DNA from: an uncultured Actinomycetes bacterium | GTDB taxonomy: Bacteria; Actinomycetota; Actinomycetes; S36-B12 | NCBI GenBank assembly: GCA_903918595.1 | Contig: CAIXFB010000100.1 | Coordinates: 1 to 15,020, forward strand | DNA length: 15,020 nucleotides | Reading direction: 5' to 3' | Made by a program: the position numbers and the translations under genes | Notes under the pieces: generated by a model | Told to the model about the DNA's origin: nothing | Databases searched by the model: none | The model's input: only the letters and a program-made list of their open reading frames with translations | Part shown: piece after piece, positions 1 to 6,486 of the stretch | How positions within the stretch are numbered: the stretch's first letter is position 1 | How the letters are laid out: every line of letters begins with the position of its first letter

Positions 1-525
1 CGTCGCTGTTGCCCCCACCGTTGCGTCCACCACGAACATCACGGCATCAGCCTCAGCGATAGCGCGCTCAGCCTGGGCTGCGATTTGCGCCGCGAGTCCC
101 TTGGTTTTGCGATCCCAGCCACCTGTGTCGATCAGCAGGAACGTTTTACCGTTCCACTCAGCCTGGTAGGTGACTCGATCTCGGGTGACGCCAGGAATGT
201 CCTCGACCACAGCTTCGCGGCGACCAATGATGCGGTTCACCAAAGTCGATTTTCCAACGTTTGGCCGTCCGACCACGGCAAGCACTGGAAGGCCTGCTTG
301 GTTGTGAGCCGTTACGAGGTCAGCAAGGTCCCCATCGAAATCACCGAACTCAGCCCGGGCGGCCCGCATCGCGCGCTCGAGCGCTGCCTCGCTGGCCTCA
401 TCGATGGTGTCGTCGTCGAGATCATCCTCATACACGACCACGTCGGCTTCGGAAATATCGTCAATTCCGTCGTCAATACCCAACGAGATGGACTCATCCT
501 CTGCGGGCTCCCATGTCTTACTCAC
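1..525 (-). CDS. der: Ribosome-assembly GTPase Der (EngA), N-terminal part, cut by the window edge
   Basis: Der is a tandem-G-domain GTPase that acts in late assembly of the 50S ribosomal subunit. The first 175 codons are present; the rest of G domain 1, all of G domain 2 and the KH-like domain lie beyond the left edge. I translated the frame by hand: residues 1-70 are a strongly acidic leader, then the P-loop GRPNVGKS is at 86-93, the G2 region GVTRD at 112-116 and the G3 motif DTGG at 133-136. The start is the GTG at 525-523, which overlaps the TGA of the PlsC-like gene as GTGA. A GGAGGA Shine-Dalgarno sequence lies 5 nt upstream, at 531-536, inside that gene, so translation is probably coupled. 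Sitting next to cmk is typical for actinobacteria. The family call is firm; only the function of the acidic leader is unknown. Confidence 0.96.
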   Translation of the reverse strand, partial: MSKTWEPAEDESISLGIDDGIDDISEADVVVYEDDLDDDTIDEASEAALERAMRAARAEFGDFDGDLADLVTAHNQAGLPVLAVVGRPNVGKSTLVNRIIGRREAVVEDIPGVTRDRVTYQAEWNGKTFLLIDTGGWDRKTKGLAAQIAAQAERAIAEADAVMFVVDATVGATAT

Positions 526-1130
526 TGCGATCCTCCGGTTCGTTGGACCGCCCGTTCCTGTGCGTCCATGACTATCTGCCGACACCACTCTGCCCTAAAA
601 CGCGCCTCTGACCTATTTGGGGCAGCCTGACCGAGCCCATGTTCACCCACAGCGGATGCGATCACAGCAGGCCCGAAGAAGACATCCACCCGAGATCCCA
701 AACGCGGCGGATCGGTGAGCACCCGCCCGTGATCGCCCAACACAATCACAGGGACGACCACCGGTGCCTCCTTGGCCACCAGCCAACCAGGTGCGGGATG
801 AACGCCAAAAATCCCGACGGCAGCACCGGATCGCAGTGCGGCGGCGGCCCGATTCTGGGTGTCGATAGCAGCGGGGCCTGAAATCGGAATCCCACCGATC
901 TGCTCTATGCCACTCGAACCCAAGACGCTGGCCAGGCTCCCATTGGGGATGATCTGAATTGGTCGAGGTGCCACGCTCATCAGAGCTGGCGCGGCCAAGA
1001 TGCCCTCTTGGGGGCACAGCAGCAGGACAGAGCCAGTCAAGGGCACGCTCGATGTCCCGTGCACGCGAATCCGATACATCCGCCTGACCAGTGGGCCGAA
1101 GAGATTCCGAATATGCGCTGACCTGCTCAT
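522..1130 (-). CDS. Degenerate PlsC-like acyltransferase homologue, probably not catalytic as an acyltransferase
   Basis: 202 residues. Position between cmk and der, and overall similarity, point to the PlsC/1-acylglycerol-3-phosphate O-acyltransferase family (phosphatidic acid synthesis at the membrane), which occupies this slot in many actinobacteria. The landmarks of the fold align: a hydrophobic strand SVLLLCP at 34-40, APRPIQ at 54-59, GGIPIS at 79-84, AVGIF at 104-108 and APVVVPVIV at 122-130. The catalytic motifs do not. The HX4D motif reads Q41...A46, the arginine of the G-x-x-x-(V/I)-D-R block is replaced (IPISG, 81-85), and the FPEGTR block is replaced by FGVHPA (108-113), followed by an apparent deletion of roughly ten residues. 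The reading frame is intact and coupled on both sides: ATG overlaps the cmk stop by one base (TGATG), and its own stop overlaps the der start. It is therefore not an obvious pseudogene. It may have a non-enzymatic or changed role, or the family call may be too generous. No transmembrane segment is evident. Confidence 0.7.
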   Translation of the reverse strand: MSRSAHIRNLFGPLVRRMYRIRVHGTSSVPLTGSVLLLCPQEGILAAPALMSVAPRPIQIIPNGSLASVLGSSGIEQIGGIPISGPAAIDTQNRAAAALRSGAAVGIFGVHPAPGWLVAKEAPVVVPVIVLGDHGRVLTDPPRLGSRVDVFFGPAVIASAVGEHGLGQAAPNRSEARFRAEWCRQIVMDAQERAVQRTGGSQ

Positions 1131-1816
1131 CAGGATTCGCGGGCTGCCTTGATGTGAGAGACCACTTCGGCAATAACCTGTTGCAAATTCAAATTAGTGG
1201 TGTCGACGACGATGGCGTCCTCAGCCTGAGTCAGGGGTGAGGACGCGCGAGTTGAATCCTTTTCATCGCGGGCAATCAGCGCAGCTTCAGTGGCAGCTAT
1301 CGAGACATCTTCTTGGGTTCGCTCAGAATCCTCTTTTGCCCGGCGGAGCGCGCGAACGGCTGGGTCTGCCGTCAGAAAAATCTTCACTGATGCATCGGGC
1401 AGCACCACGGTCCCAATGTCTCTGCCCTCAACAACAATTCCTACATGTCCAGCATTCGCTACTTCAGCTCGCTGCAGATCCACTAAAAGCTCTCGTACTG
1501 CAGGCACCGCGCTGACCGCGCTTACCGCCTCAGTTACGGCGGCGGATCTAATTGGCTCGGAAACGTCTTGACCGTTCACACTGATCGTTGGCAGGTCTGG
1601 GTCAGTTCCGCTGGTGATCTGCAAGCGCTGCGCGGCAGCGGCAACCGCATCGGAATCATCAACATTGGTGTGCGCGTCGAGCATCGCCCAAGTCACTGCC
1701 CGATACATCGCTCCCGTATCGAGATATTTCATTCCCATTTCGGAGGCAACCCCTCGGCACACACTGGACTTGCCTGAACCTGCCGGTCCATCAACAGCAA
1801 CTGCAAAAACGCTCAT
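1130..1816 (-). CDS. cmk: Cytidylate kinase (CMP/dCMP kinase)
   Basis: Cmk transfers phosphate from ATP to CMP or dCMP in the cytoplasm, recycling CMP from RNA and phospholipid turnover. The 228-residue length is normal for the family. Visible motifs are the P-loop GPAGSGKSS at 10-18, DTGAMYRA at 33-40 (CMP-binding region), EGRDIGT at 130-136 and the lid/substrate arginines in RDEKDSTRASSPL at 183-195. The ATG overlaps the tyrA stop as ATGA (1813-1816), and the stop overlaps the start of the PlsC-like gene by one base. Cmk therefore sits in a tightly coupled tyrA-cmk-plsC-der string. No odd features; the call is secure. Confidence 0.98.
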   Translation of the reverse strand: MSVFAVAVDGPAGSGKSSVCRGVASEMGMKYLDTGAMYRAVTWAMLDAHTNVDDSDAVAAAAQRLQITSGTDPDLPTISVNGQDVSEPIRSAAVTEAVSAVSAVPAVRELLVDLQRAEVANAGHVGIVVEGRDIGTVVLPDASVKIFLTADPAVRALRRAKEDSERTQEDVSIAATEAALIARDEKDSTRASSPLTQAEDAIVVDTTNLNLQQVIAEVVSHIKAARES

Positions 1817-2910
1817 CGAACATCAAACCCTCTCGACAACAGACCATCAATGAGTTCTGTTGTCGACACAGGATTCACAAACAGACCCACCAAGCCTGAT
1901 GGTTTTCCCAAAACATGCTCAATGCGGACATCTTCAAGGTTCACATCAACCTCACCCACTGCAGCGAAGAGTCGGGCAAGCTCCCCCGGCTCATCGGCGA
2001 TCATCACCATGACTTCGGTGAATTCGACATTGCCCGCACCATGTTTACCCGGAATGCGCAATCTGCCCTCGCCACCGCGCTCCAGGAATTTCCGCACAGA
2101 CTCCGTAGCTGTTGCTCGCGAAAGCTCATCCTGCAGCGACTCGAGGGTACTCATGAGACCGCGGAGAACTCCTTGAACATTCGTGCTGTTTGCGCTCAAA
2201 ATTTCGGACCATAACTGGCTATCTGATCCAGCGATACGGGTCATATCTCGCAGTCCCTGCCCGGCGATAACAACGTGACCTTCCGGGGCAGAAGCCAATT
2301 GGCCCGCCAGCGCACTTGATAGAACTTGTGGCACATGCGAAATAAGGGCCACGGCCACATCGTGGTCTTCAGCTGTCATGTCATGAGGGATGGCTCCGCA
2401 CAACAGGGCCAACTGCCGAACCTGTTCTATTCGATCGCTCTGGGCAGTCTCAGGCGCTGTGAGTATCCACATTCGGTCGTCAAATAGATCAGCTCGTGAT
2501 GACGCAGCTCCCGCCGTCTCACGTCCAGCCATCGGATGTCCGCCCACGACGCGTTCCATGTCCGCTCCCGCCACCCGCGCATGCTCGAGAACGGAGGCTT
2601 TTACTGAAGTCACGTCGGTGACCGTGGCGGCAGGGAATCTCTTCGTCGCTTGGGCCAAAACAGTACCTGCGCTAGTTGGTGGCACTGCTACGACAACTAT
2701 TGACGGCACAGCTCCCGATTGCGCCAAAGTGTCAGCGTCACGACCTACGCCCATCGACACGGCAGTAGCAAGCGATTGAGAATCTGCATCTTCTAAGAAG
2801 ACTTCAATGCCCTTACGCCGCAACGCCAAGCCAATGGATCCACCGATCAGACCAGCCCCGATCACCAAAACTGGCCCAAACTCTGCGCTCGAGTTGCGGG
2901 GAGTACTCAC
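1813..2910 (-). CDS. tyrA: Prephenate dehydrogenase (TyrA) with C-terminal ACT domain
   Basis: TyrA oxidatively decarboxylates prephenate to 4-hydroxyphenylpyruvate, the tyrosine branch after chorismate mutase. 365 residues. An N-terminal Rossmann domain carries GAGLIGGS at 18-25, with acidic residues E40/D41/D43 after the second strand that would favour NAD over NADP. The substrate-site motif HPMAGRE is at 125-131. A helical dimerisation domain follows, then an ACT-type domain over about the last 70 residues (around 295-365, including DEPGELARLF), a likely site for tyrosine feedback. The start is GTG at 2910-2908, overlapping the aroH stop as GTGA; the stop overlaps the cmk start as ATGA. 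The preceding gene is aroH, so chorismate-to-hydroxyphenylpyruvate is encoded by two coupled genes. Use of arogenate instead of prephenate cannot be ruled out from sequence. Confidence 0.95.
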   Translation of the reverse strand: MSTPRNSSAEFGPVLVIGAGLIGGSIGLALRRKGIEVFLEDADSQSLATAVSMGVGRDADTLAQSGAVPSIVVVAVPPTSAGTVLAQATKRFPAATVTDVTSVKASVLEHARVAGADMERVVGGHPMAGRETAGAASSRADLFDDRMWILTAPETAQSDRIEQVRQLALLCGAIPHDMTAEDHDVAVALISHVPQVLSSALAGQLASAPEGHVVIAGQGLRDMTRIAGSDSQLWSEILSANSTNVQGVLRGLMSTLESLQDELSRATATESVRKFLERGGEGRLRIPGKHGAGNVEFTEVMVMIADEPGELARLFAAVGEVDVNLEDVRIEHVLGKPSGLVGLFVNPVSTTELIDGLLSRGFDVR

Positions 2911-3269
2911 GGAATCAAGTCCGCGCGAAGCACCTCTGCCCCGCGAAGGTACACATGATTGATTTCAGAGTTAGCAAGTTCGGAGTTCACATGAGCCATG
3001 ATGCGCACTACCTTCGGCAAGGCTCCAGCCACATCAATCTCCTGGGCGCACATCAATGGCACGTCAGTGAGCCCATAGGCTCGAACTCCAGCAGCAGGAA
3101 ACGCACATACAAGATCAGGCGTAGACGTCAGAATCAAACTCACGACAGCGTCGGAGGTGATTGAGTTGCGCTCAAGCATTTGCCCCATGAGCTCTGCCAC
3201 AGCCTCAAACATCTCAGCTGCATCGTCAGCCTGCAAACAGGTTGCCCCGCGAACTGCTCGCACAGTCAT
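2907..3269 (-). CDS. aroH: Chorismate mutase, AroH class (monofunctional)
   Basis: This enzyme rearranges chorismate to prephenate, the committed step to phenylalanine and tyrosine. It belongs to the trimeric AroH fold known from Bacillus subtilis, not the all-helical AroQ class. With the start chosen here it is 120 residues and carries the AroH active-site set at nearly Bacillus numbering: R7, R63, C74, E77, R89, Y107 and R115, in the contexts VRAVRGAT, CAQEIDV and HVYLRGAEVLR. The frame stays open upstream to a TTG at 3284. I chose the ATG at 3269-3267 because GAGGGAG sits just before it and because AroH proteins begin M-x-x-R-x-x-R-G-A-T. The stop overlaps the tyrA GTG. It is separated from rluB by 42 nt containing a strong dyad. 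Confidence 0.96.
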   Translation of the reverse strand: MTVRAVRGATCLQADDAAEMFEAVAELMGQMLERNSITSDAVVSLILTSTPDLVCAFPAAGVRAYGLTDVPLMCAQEIDVAGALPKVVRIMAHVNSELANSEINHVYLRGAEVLRADLIP

Positions 3270-3273
3270 GAAT

Positions 3274-3280
3274 CTCCCTC
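3274..3280 (-). promoter_or_regulatory. Shine-Dalgarno sequence that fixes the aroH start
   Basis: On the minus strand GAGGGAG lies about 4-5 nt before the ATG at 3269. The upstream in-frame TTG at 3284 would place this purine run inside the coding sequence, so the shorter AroH is preferred. Confidence 0.7.
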
Positions 3281-3291
3281 TCAATCACGAG

Positions 3292-3311
3292 CCCACTCAG
3301 ATCTGAGCGGG
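3292..3311 (-). other. 20-nt inverted repeat (hairpin) between rluB and aroH
   Basis: Read on the minus strand, CCCGCTCAGA is followed at once by TCTGAGTGGG. All positions pair, with one G-T wobble, and the core CTCAGATCTGAG is a perfect 12-nt palindrome. As RNA it would form an 8-bp stem with a GAUC tetraloop. It begins immediately after the rluB TGA (3314-3312) and ends 22 nt before the aroH ATG. No T-run follows (next bases CTCGTGATTG), so a standard intrinsic terminator is not supported. A processing or stability hairpin, a U-tract-independent terminator or attenuator, or a DNA operator for aroH-tyrA are all possible. Confidence 0.65.
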
Positions 3312-4049
3312 TCACATACCCACTGAAAAGTACAAAGCACCCAATTCTTTACGAGTAAGGGGTCGAAGTGAACCAGAGCGCTGCTGACCGAGGCGAAGTG
3401 GGCCAACAGTTACCCGTACGAGGTCTTGAACAGGCAAGCCGATGGCTTCAAGGGTGCGACGAACAACCCGATTCCGCCCGGAATGCAGCACGATCTCAAG
3501 CAAGGTGCGGTCTTCTGCTTTTTGAATGATCCGCACTTTGTCAAACCGACTGAGGCCATCTTCTAATTCAACCCCAGCGCGCAGCGACACTAAATCTTCA
3601 CGGCGCGCAGTGCCGATCACGGTCGCAAGATAGGTCTTAGGAATTGCGTACTTTGGGTGTCCAAGCCGATTGGCCAACTCGCCATCATTGGTGAGGATGA
3701 GGAGCCCCTCAGTGTCAGCATCCAGCCGGCCCACATGGAACAGGCGATCGTGTCTGTTTCGCACATAGTCGCCCACGCAGGGTCGATCTTGATCATCGAA
3801 CATTGCGGTCAGCACGCCACGCGGCTTATTCATAGCAAGGACCACAGTCGTGTCGTTGACCACCACGCGTTCACCATCAACCTTGACCACGGCCTTTGCC
3901 GGATCTACGCGCAAGCCCTGCTCACGGACCATGACGCCGTCGACTTCTACACGACCCTCTTCAATGAGTTGCTCACAGGCGCGCCGACTACCAATCCCTG
4001 CAGCAGCGAGAACTTTCTGAAGGCGGATTGCGCCTGGCTCGTCACTCAC
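3312..4049 (-). CDS. rluB: 23S rRNA pseudouridine synthase, RsuA/RluB family
   Basis: The product isomerises a specific uridine in rRNA to pseudouridine; RluB acts on the peptidyl-transferase-region helix of 23S rRNA. 245 residues. An N-terminal S4 RNA-binding domain (about 8-65, RLQKVLAAAGIGSRRACEQLI) precedes the catalytic domain. The latter has NKPRGVLTA at 74-82 and the family motif GRLDADTEGLLILTNDG from 107, whose D110 is the predicted nucleophilic aspartate. A basic tail includes RNRVVRR. The start is GTG at 4049-4047, within the last codons of scpB, giving an 8-nt overlap and no clear Shine-Dalgarno, so translation probably depends on scpB. Following scpA-scpB is the usual place for this gene in actinobacteria. 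RluB rather than RsuA or RluE/F is inferred from this context. Confidence 0.92.
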   Translation of the reverse strand: MSDEPGAIRLQKVLAAAGIGSRRACEQLIEEGRVEVDGVMVREQGLRVDPAKAVVKVDGERVVVNDTTVVLAMNKPRGVLTAMFDDQDRPCVGDYVRNRHDRLFHVGRLDADTEGLLILTNDGELANRLGHPKYAIPKTYLATVIGTARREDLVSLRAGVELEDGLSRFDKVRIIQKAEDRTLLEIVLHSGRNRVVRRTLEAIGLPVQDLVRVTVGPLRLGQQRSGSLRPLTRKELGALYFSVGM

Positions 4050-4713
4050 CGGTAGAGACAGAATCTAGAAACTCGTCAAGGTCGGCGAGGTCGGGGATGT
4101 GCTCGGCCACCGGAGGTAGCTCATCAATGGATGCGATGCCCAAACGCTCGAGGAAGTACGAGGTTGTTCGGTAGTAGATGGCATTCGATTCAGCCTCGTG
4201 ACCAGCTTCTTCGATGAGCCCGCGACTCAACAGTGTCTTGATGACTCCATCGACGTTGACTCCTCGGACGGCGCTCACTCTGCCGCGAGTGACAGGTTGC
4301 CGGTATGCGATAACGGCGAGTGTCTCCAGCGATGCTTGAGTAAGACGAGCTTGCTGCCCATCGAGTACCCAACGTTCAATGATCGGCGAGCAGTCCGCAC
4401 TCGTGTAAAAGCGCCAGCCACCTGCAATATCACGCAAATCGAAACCTCGACCCTGATCGCGATAGTCCTGAGCCAAACTCGCCAGACACGCTTCGATTTC
4501 ATCAACCGGCAATTTCGTGGCCTGCGCAAGAGTCATCGTGCTCATGGGTTCATCAGCCACCATGAGGAGCGCCTCCAGCGCAGCAGCAAGACTCGGAGCG
4601 CCTAAGCCCTCGTCATCAAGCGCATCAGCTTCGGTGGCCGAATCTCCGTCGACCATGTCGACGGGGATTTCCTCTACGTGAACTTCGTCGGTCATGACTT
4701 GATCTTCGCTCAT
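4042..4713 (-). CDS. scpB: Segregation and condensation protein B (ScpB)
   Basis: ScpB dimers bind the kleisin ScpA and, with SMC, form the bacterial condensin that organises and segregates the chromosome. 223 residues. Residues 1-40 are an acidic leader not needed for the fold. The first winged helix starts at SLAAALEALLMVADEP (41-56). The second contains TLAVIAYRQPVTRGRV (131-146), RGVNVDGVIKTLLSRGLI (150-167) and a YRTTSYFLERLG end (181-192), all characteristic of ScpB. A short acidic tail follows. The ATG overlaps the scpA stop as ATGA, and GGAGGTGG lies 7 nt upstream, so the start is well supported; an in-frame ATG six codons later is a weaker choice. The 3' end overlaps rluB by 8 nt. 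No smc gene is in the window. Confidence 0.97.
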   Translation of the reverse strand: MSEDQVMTDEVHVEEIPVDMVDGDSATEADALDDEGLGAPSLAAALEALLMVADEPMSTMTLAQATKLPVDEIEACLASLAQDYRDQGRGFDLRDIAGGWRFYTSADCSPIIERWVLDGQQARLTQASLETLAVIAYRQPVTRGRVSAVRGVNVDGVIKTLLSRGLIEEAGHEAESNAIYYRTTSYFLERLGIASIDELPPVAEHIPDLADLDEFLDSVSTGE

Positions 4714-5591
4714 TGTTCCGCCACCTCCGAGGTGTTACTTCCTGCAATTACGTTCTGATCTGAATCACTCATGCGATCCACGTCGCGCTCAATGTCAAAC
4801 TCATCGGTGACCTCAACTTCGCCTTCATCGCTACCAACCCAGCGAATTGTGAGATCCCCCAGCGGCGCAAGTTGTTCGAAAACAACCATCTGGTCTCGGT
4901 ACAGTTCCAATAACGCAAGAAAACGACCAACGACGATCAGCGTGGAATCGCTATCAGAAATCAGCGCGCGGAATGTAGTGGTACGCACCCTGCGAAGACG
5001 CTCGACGATGATTGCCGCCTGCTCGCGAACGCTGACCCGCTGCACATGGATGTGGCCTATGCCAACTTCGTCAACGGGCTTAGGTGCGAGCGCCTTAGCG
5101 GCTAATGCAGCAAAGTATTCAGGACCAAAGCCAAAGAGAACCTCAGGAAGAAGCGCGGCGAAGCGCGGCTCCAGCCCCACCACGCGCGGCACCTGCTTAC
5201 TGGCCGTTTCCATGCCCGTTGCGATCAGCGCTGCAACCTCCTTAAACGCCCGGTACTGCATAATGCGGGCGAATAGGAGGTCTCGCGCCTCCAAGAGGGC
5301 CAGATCCTCTTCGTCTTCTACTTCCCCACTGGGCAGCAGACGTGCCGCCTTGAGATCGAGCAATGTTGCAGCTACCACGAGAAAACTGCTGGCTTCATCA
5401 AGGTCCCACGCATCGCCTTTGCCGCGGATGTAACCGATGAACTCATCTGTGACCAAATGAAGGGCGAGGTCTGTGACTTCAAGCTTGTGCTTAGAAATCA
5501 GACTGAGGAGTAAATCGAATGGCCCCTCAAAATCACCAACCCGGACGGAAAAGCCCGACGGCGCCTGCTCCTGCGCAGTCGGAACGGTCAC
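4710..5591 (-). CDS. scpA: Segregation and condensation protein A (ScpA kleisin)
   Basis: ScpA is the kleisin that bridges the SMC heads and recruits ScpB. 293 residues. The N-terminal SMC-neck-binding domain begins FEGPFDLLLSLISKHKLEV (21-39), the classic ScpA signature, followed by FLVVAATLLDLKAARLLP (70-87). A central helical, ScpB-binding region has MQYRAFKEVAALI (111-123). The C-terminal winged helix runs from about 185 to 252 (TTFRALISDSDSTLIVVGRF, FLALLELYRDQMV). Residues 253-293 form an acidic tail beyond the winged helix. The start is GTG at 5591-5589, overlapping the parA stop as GTGA; the stop overlaps the scpB ATG. This is the standard actinobacterial parA-scpA-scpB arrangement. 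Confidence 0.97.
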   Translation of the reverse strand: MTVPTAQEQAPSGFSVRVGDFEGPFDLLLSLISKHKLEVTDLALHLVTDEFIGYIRGKGDAWDLDEASSFLVVAATLLDLKAARLLPSGEVEDEEDLALLEARDLLFARIMQYRAFKEVAALIATGMETASKQVPRVVGLEPRFAALLPEVLFGFGPEYFAALAAKALAPKPVDEVGIGHIHVQRVSVREQAAIIVERLRRVRTTTFRALISDSDSTLIVVGRFLALLELYRDQMVVFEQLAPLGDLTIRWVGSDEGEVEVTDEFDIERDVDRMSDSDQNVIAGSNTSEVAEQ

Positions 5592-6409
5592 CTGGCCAGT
5601 ACCTCCCGCGCGAGTTGCCGATAGGCCTCCGCGCCTGAACTACTGGATGCAAACGTGGTGATTGGCTCCCCCGCGACAGCAGCGTCGGGGAACTTAACGG
5701 TGCGATGGATCACCGTCTGGAAAACCTGATCGCCGAAAGCACCCTGCACTGTTTCCAACACTTCGCGACTATGCAAAGTGCGTGGGTCATACATCGTTGC
5801 CAAAACCCCGAGGATCCGAAGATTGGGGTTCAGTCGGGATGCAACTTTGTCAATGGTGTCCTTCAGAAGTGCCACCCCTCGCAGCGCGAAGTACTCGGTC
5901 TCCATGGGGATGATGACGTCTGTGCTCACCGTGAGTGCGTTGAGGGTCAGCAGGCCAAGTGATGGTTGGCAGTCAATGAGGATGACGTCGTAATCATCCT
6001 TGATGGGCGCTAAAGCGCGCTGCAGCGCGTACTCCCTACCCACCTCGCTGACCAACTGGATCTCAGCGGCTGAAAGATCGATATTGCTGGGCAACAAGTC
6101 CAGATTCGGAACATTCGTGTTGATGATGACATCGCCTACATGACATTCCGCATCGGTCAGCAGGTTGTACACCGTCAAATCAATCTCGTTCGGATTCACA
6201 CCCAACGCAACCGAAAGTGCGCCCTGCGGATCAAAGTCGACAAGGAGAACTCGGCGACCGTAGTCGGTCATTGCCGCACCAAGACTCACCGTGGAGGTGG
6301 TTTTACCCACACCGCCCTTTTGATTCACCATCGAGATGATTCGGGCGGGCCCGTGTGAGGAGAGTTCAGGGGGCATCGGAATGTCCACGGCGTCTTTGTT
6401 CACAGCCAC
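5588..6409 (-). CDS. ParA/Soj-family ATPase, orphan (no parB alongside)
   Basis: A P-loop ATPase of the ParA/MinD superfamily. The deviant Walker A motif KGGVGKTT is at 31-38, with the signature lysine K31 and the P-loop lysine K36; LLVDFDPQG and the Walker B stretch VILIDCQPSLGLLTLNA follow, as does IPMETEYFALRG, typical of chromosomal ParA. The chosen start gives 273 residues. The frame is open to an ATG at 6469, but AAGGGG lies 7 nt before the GTG at 6409, so the 20 extra residues are probably untranslated. A second GTG two codons later is an alternative. The stop overlaps the scpA start as GTGA. It has no parB partner here, which matches the Rv1708-type ParA of actinobacteria, distinct from the origin-proximal ParA. 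Working with SMC-ScpAB is inferred from co-transcription and is not shown. Confidence 0.9.
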   Translation of the reverse strand: MAVNKDAVDIPMPPELSSHGPARIISMVNQKGGVGKTTSTVSLGAAMTDYGRRVLLVDFDPQGALSVALGVNPNEIDLTVYNLLTDAECHVGDVIINTNVPNLDLLPSNIDLSAAEIQLVSEVGREYALQRALAPIKDDYDVILIDCQPSLGLLTLNALTVSTDVIIPMETEYFALRGVALLKDTIDKVASRLNPNLRILGVLATMYDPRTLHSREVLETVQGAFGDQVFQTVIHRTVKFPDAAVAGEPITTFASSSSGAEAYRQLAREVLAR

Positions 6410-6416
6410 GCGTTCA

Positions 6417-6427
6417 CCCCTTCCCTC
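6417..6427 (-). promoter_or_regulatory. Shine-Dalgarno region that fixes the parA-like start
   Basis: GAGGGAAGGGG on the minus strand ends 7 nt before the GTG at 6409. It lies inside the longer open frame that begins at 6469, which argues against that longer form. Confidence 0.65.
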
Positions 6428-6431
6428 ATGT

Positions 6432-6457
6432 GGAGAACGATTATCTCCGTAGCGGAG
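6432..6457 (-). other. Two overlapping, mutually exclusive hairpin options upstream of the parA-like gene
   Basis: Minus strand: CTCCG-CTA-CGGAG (6457-6445) can form a 5-bp stem. The GGAGA overlapping its right arm can instead pair with TCTCC 7 nt downstream (6448-6432). Between them sits GATAAT (6445-6440), a 5/6 match to a -10 box, but I found no well-spaced -35 box (TTGTGC is 20 nt away). A promoter or a small leader structure for parA-scpA-scpB is possible; the stems are short and could be chance. Confidence 0.3.
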
Positions 6458-6486
6458 CCTACTGGGCACAACCCTTGGGGCCTTCC

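Noticed and set aside
85..630. A 181-residue plus-strand open frame at the left edge
   Set aside because: It is opposite the der P-loop and G3 motifs and the end of the PlsC-like gene, and no domain is visible.
643..1173. A 176-residue minus-strand frame overlapping the PlsC-like gene in another frame
   Set aside because: It is Arg/Ser-rich, out of frame with the coupled start after cmk, and lacks family features. I considered whether a frameshift between the two frames could restore the lost PlsC motifs, but this frame contains no HX4D or FPEGTR either.
4771..5433. A 220-residue open frame on the plus strand
   Set aside because: It lies wholly antisense to scpA, which has clear family motifs. 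The product is Ser/Arg/Thr-rich with no recognisable domain, as expected of a mirror frame in GC-biased coding DNA.
6410..6469. A 20-codon N-terminal extension of the ParA-like protein
   Set aside because: The Shine-Dalgarno sequence before the GTG at 6409 lies inside it, and family members do not need it.
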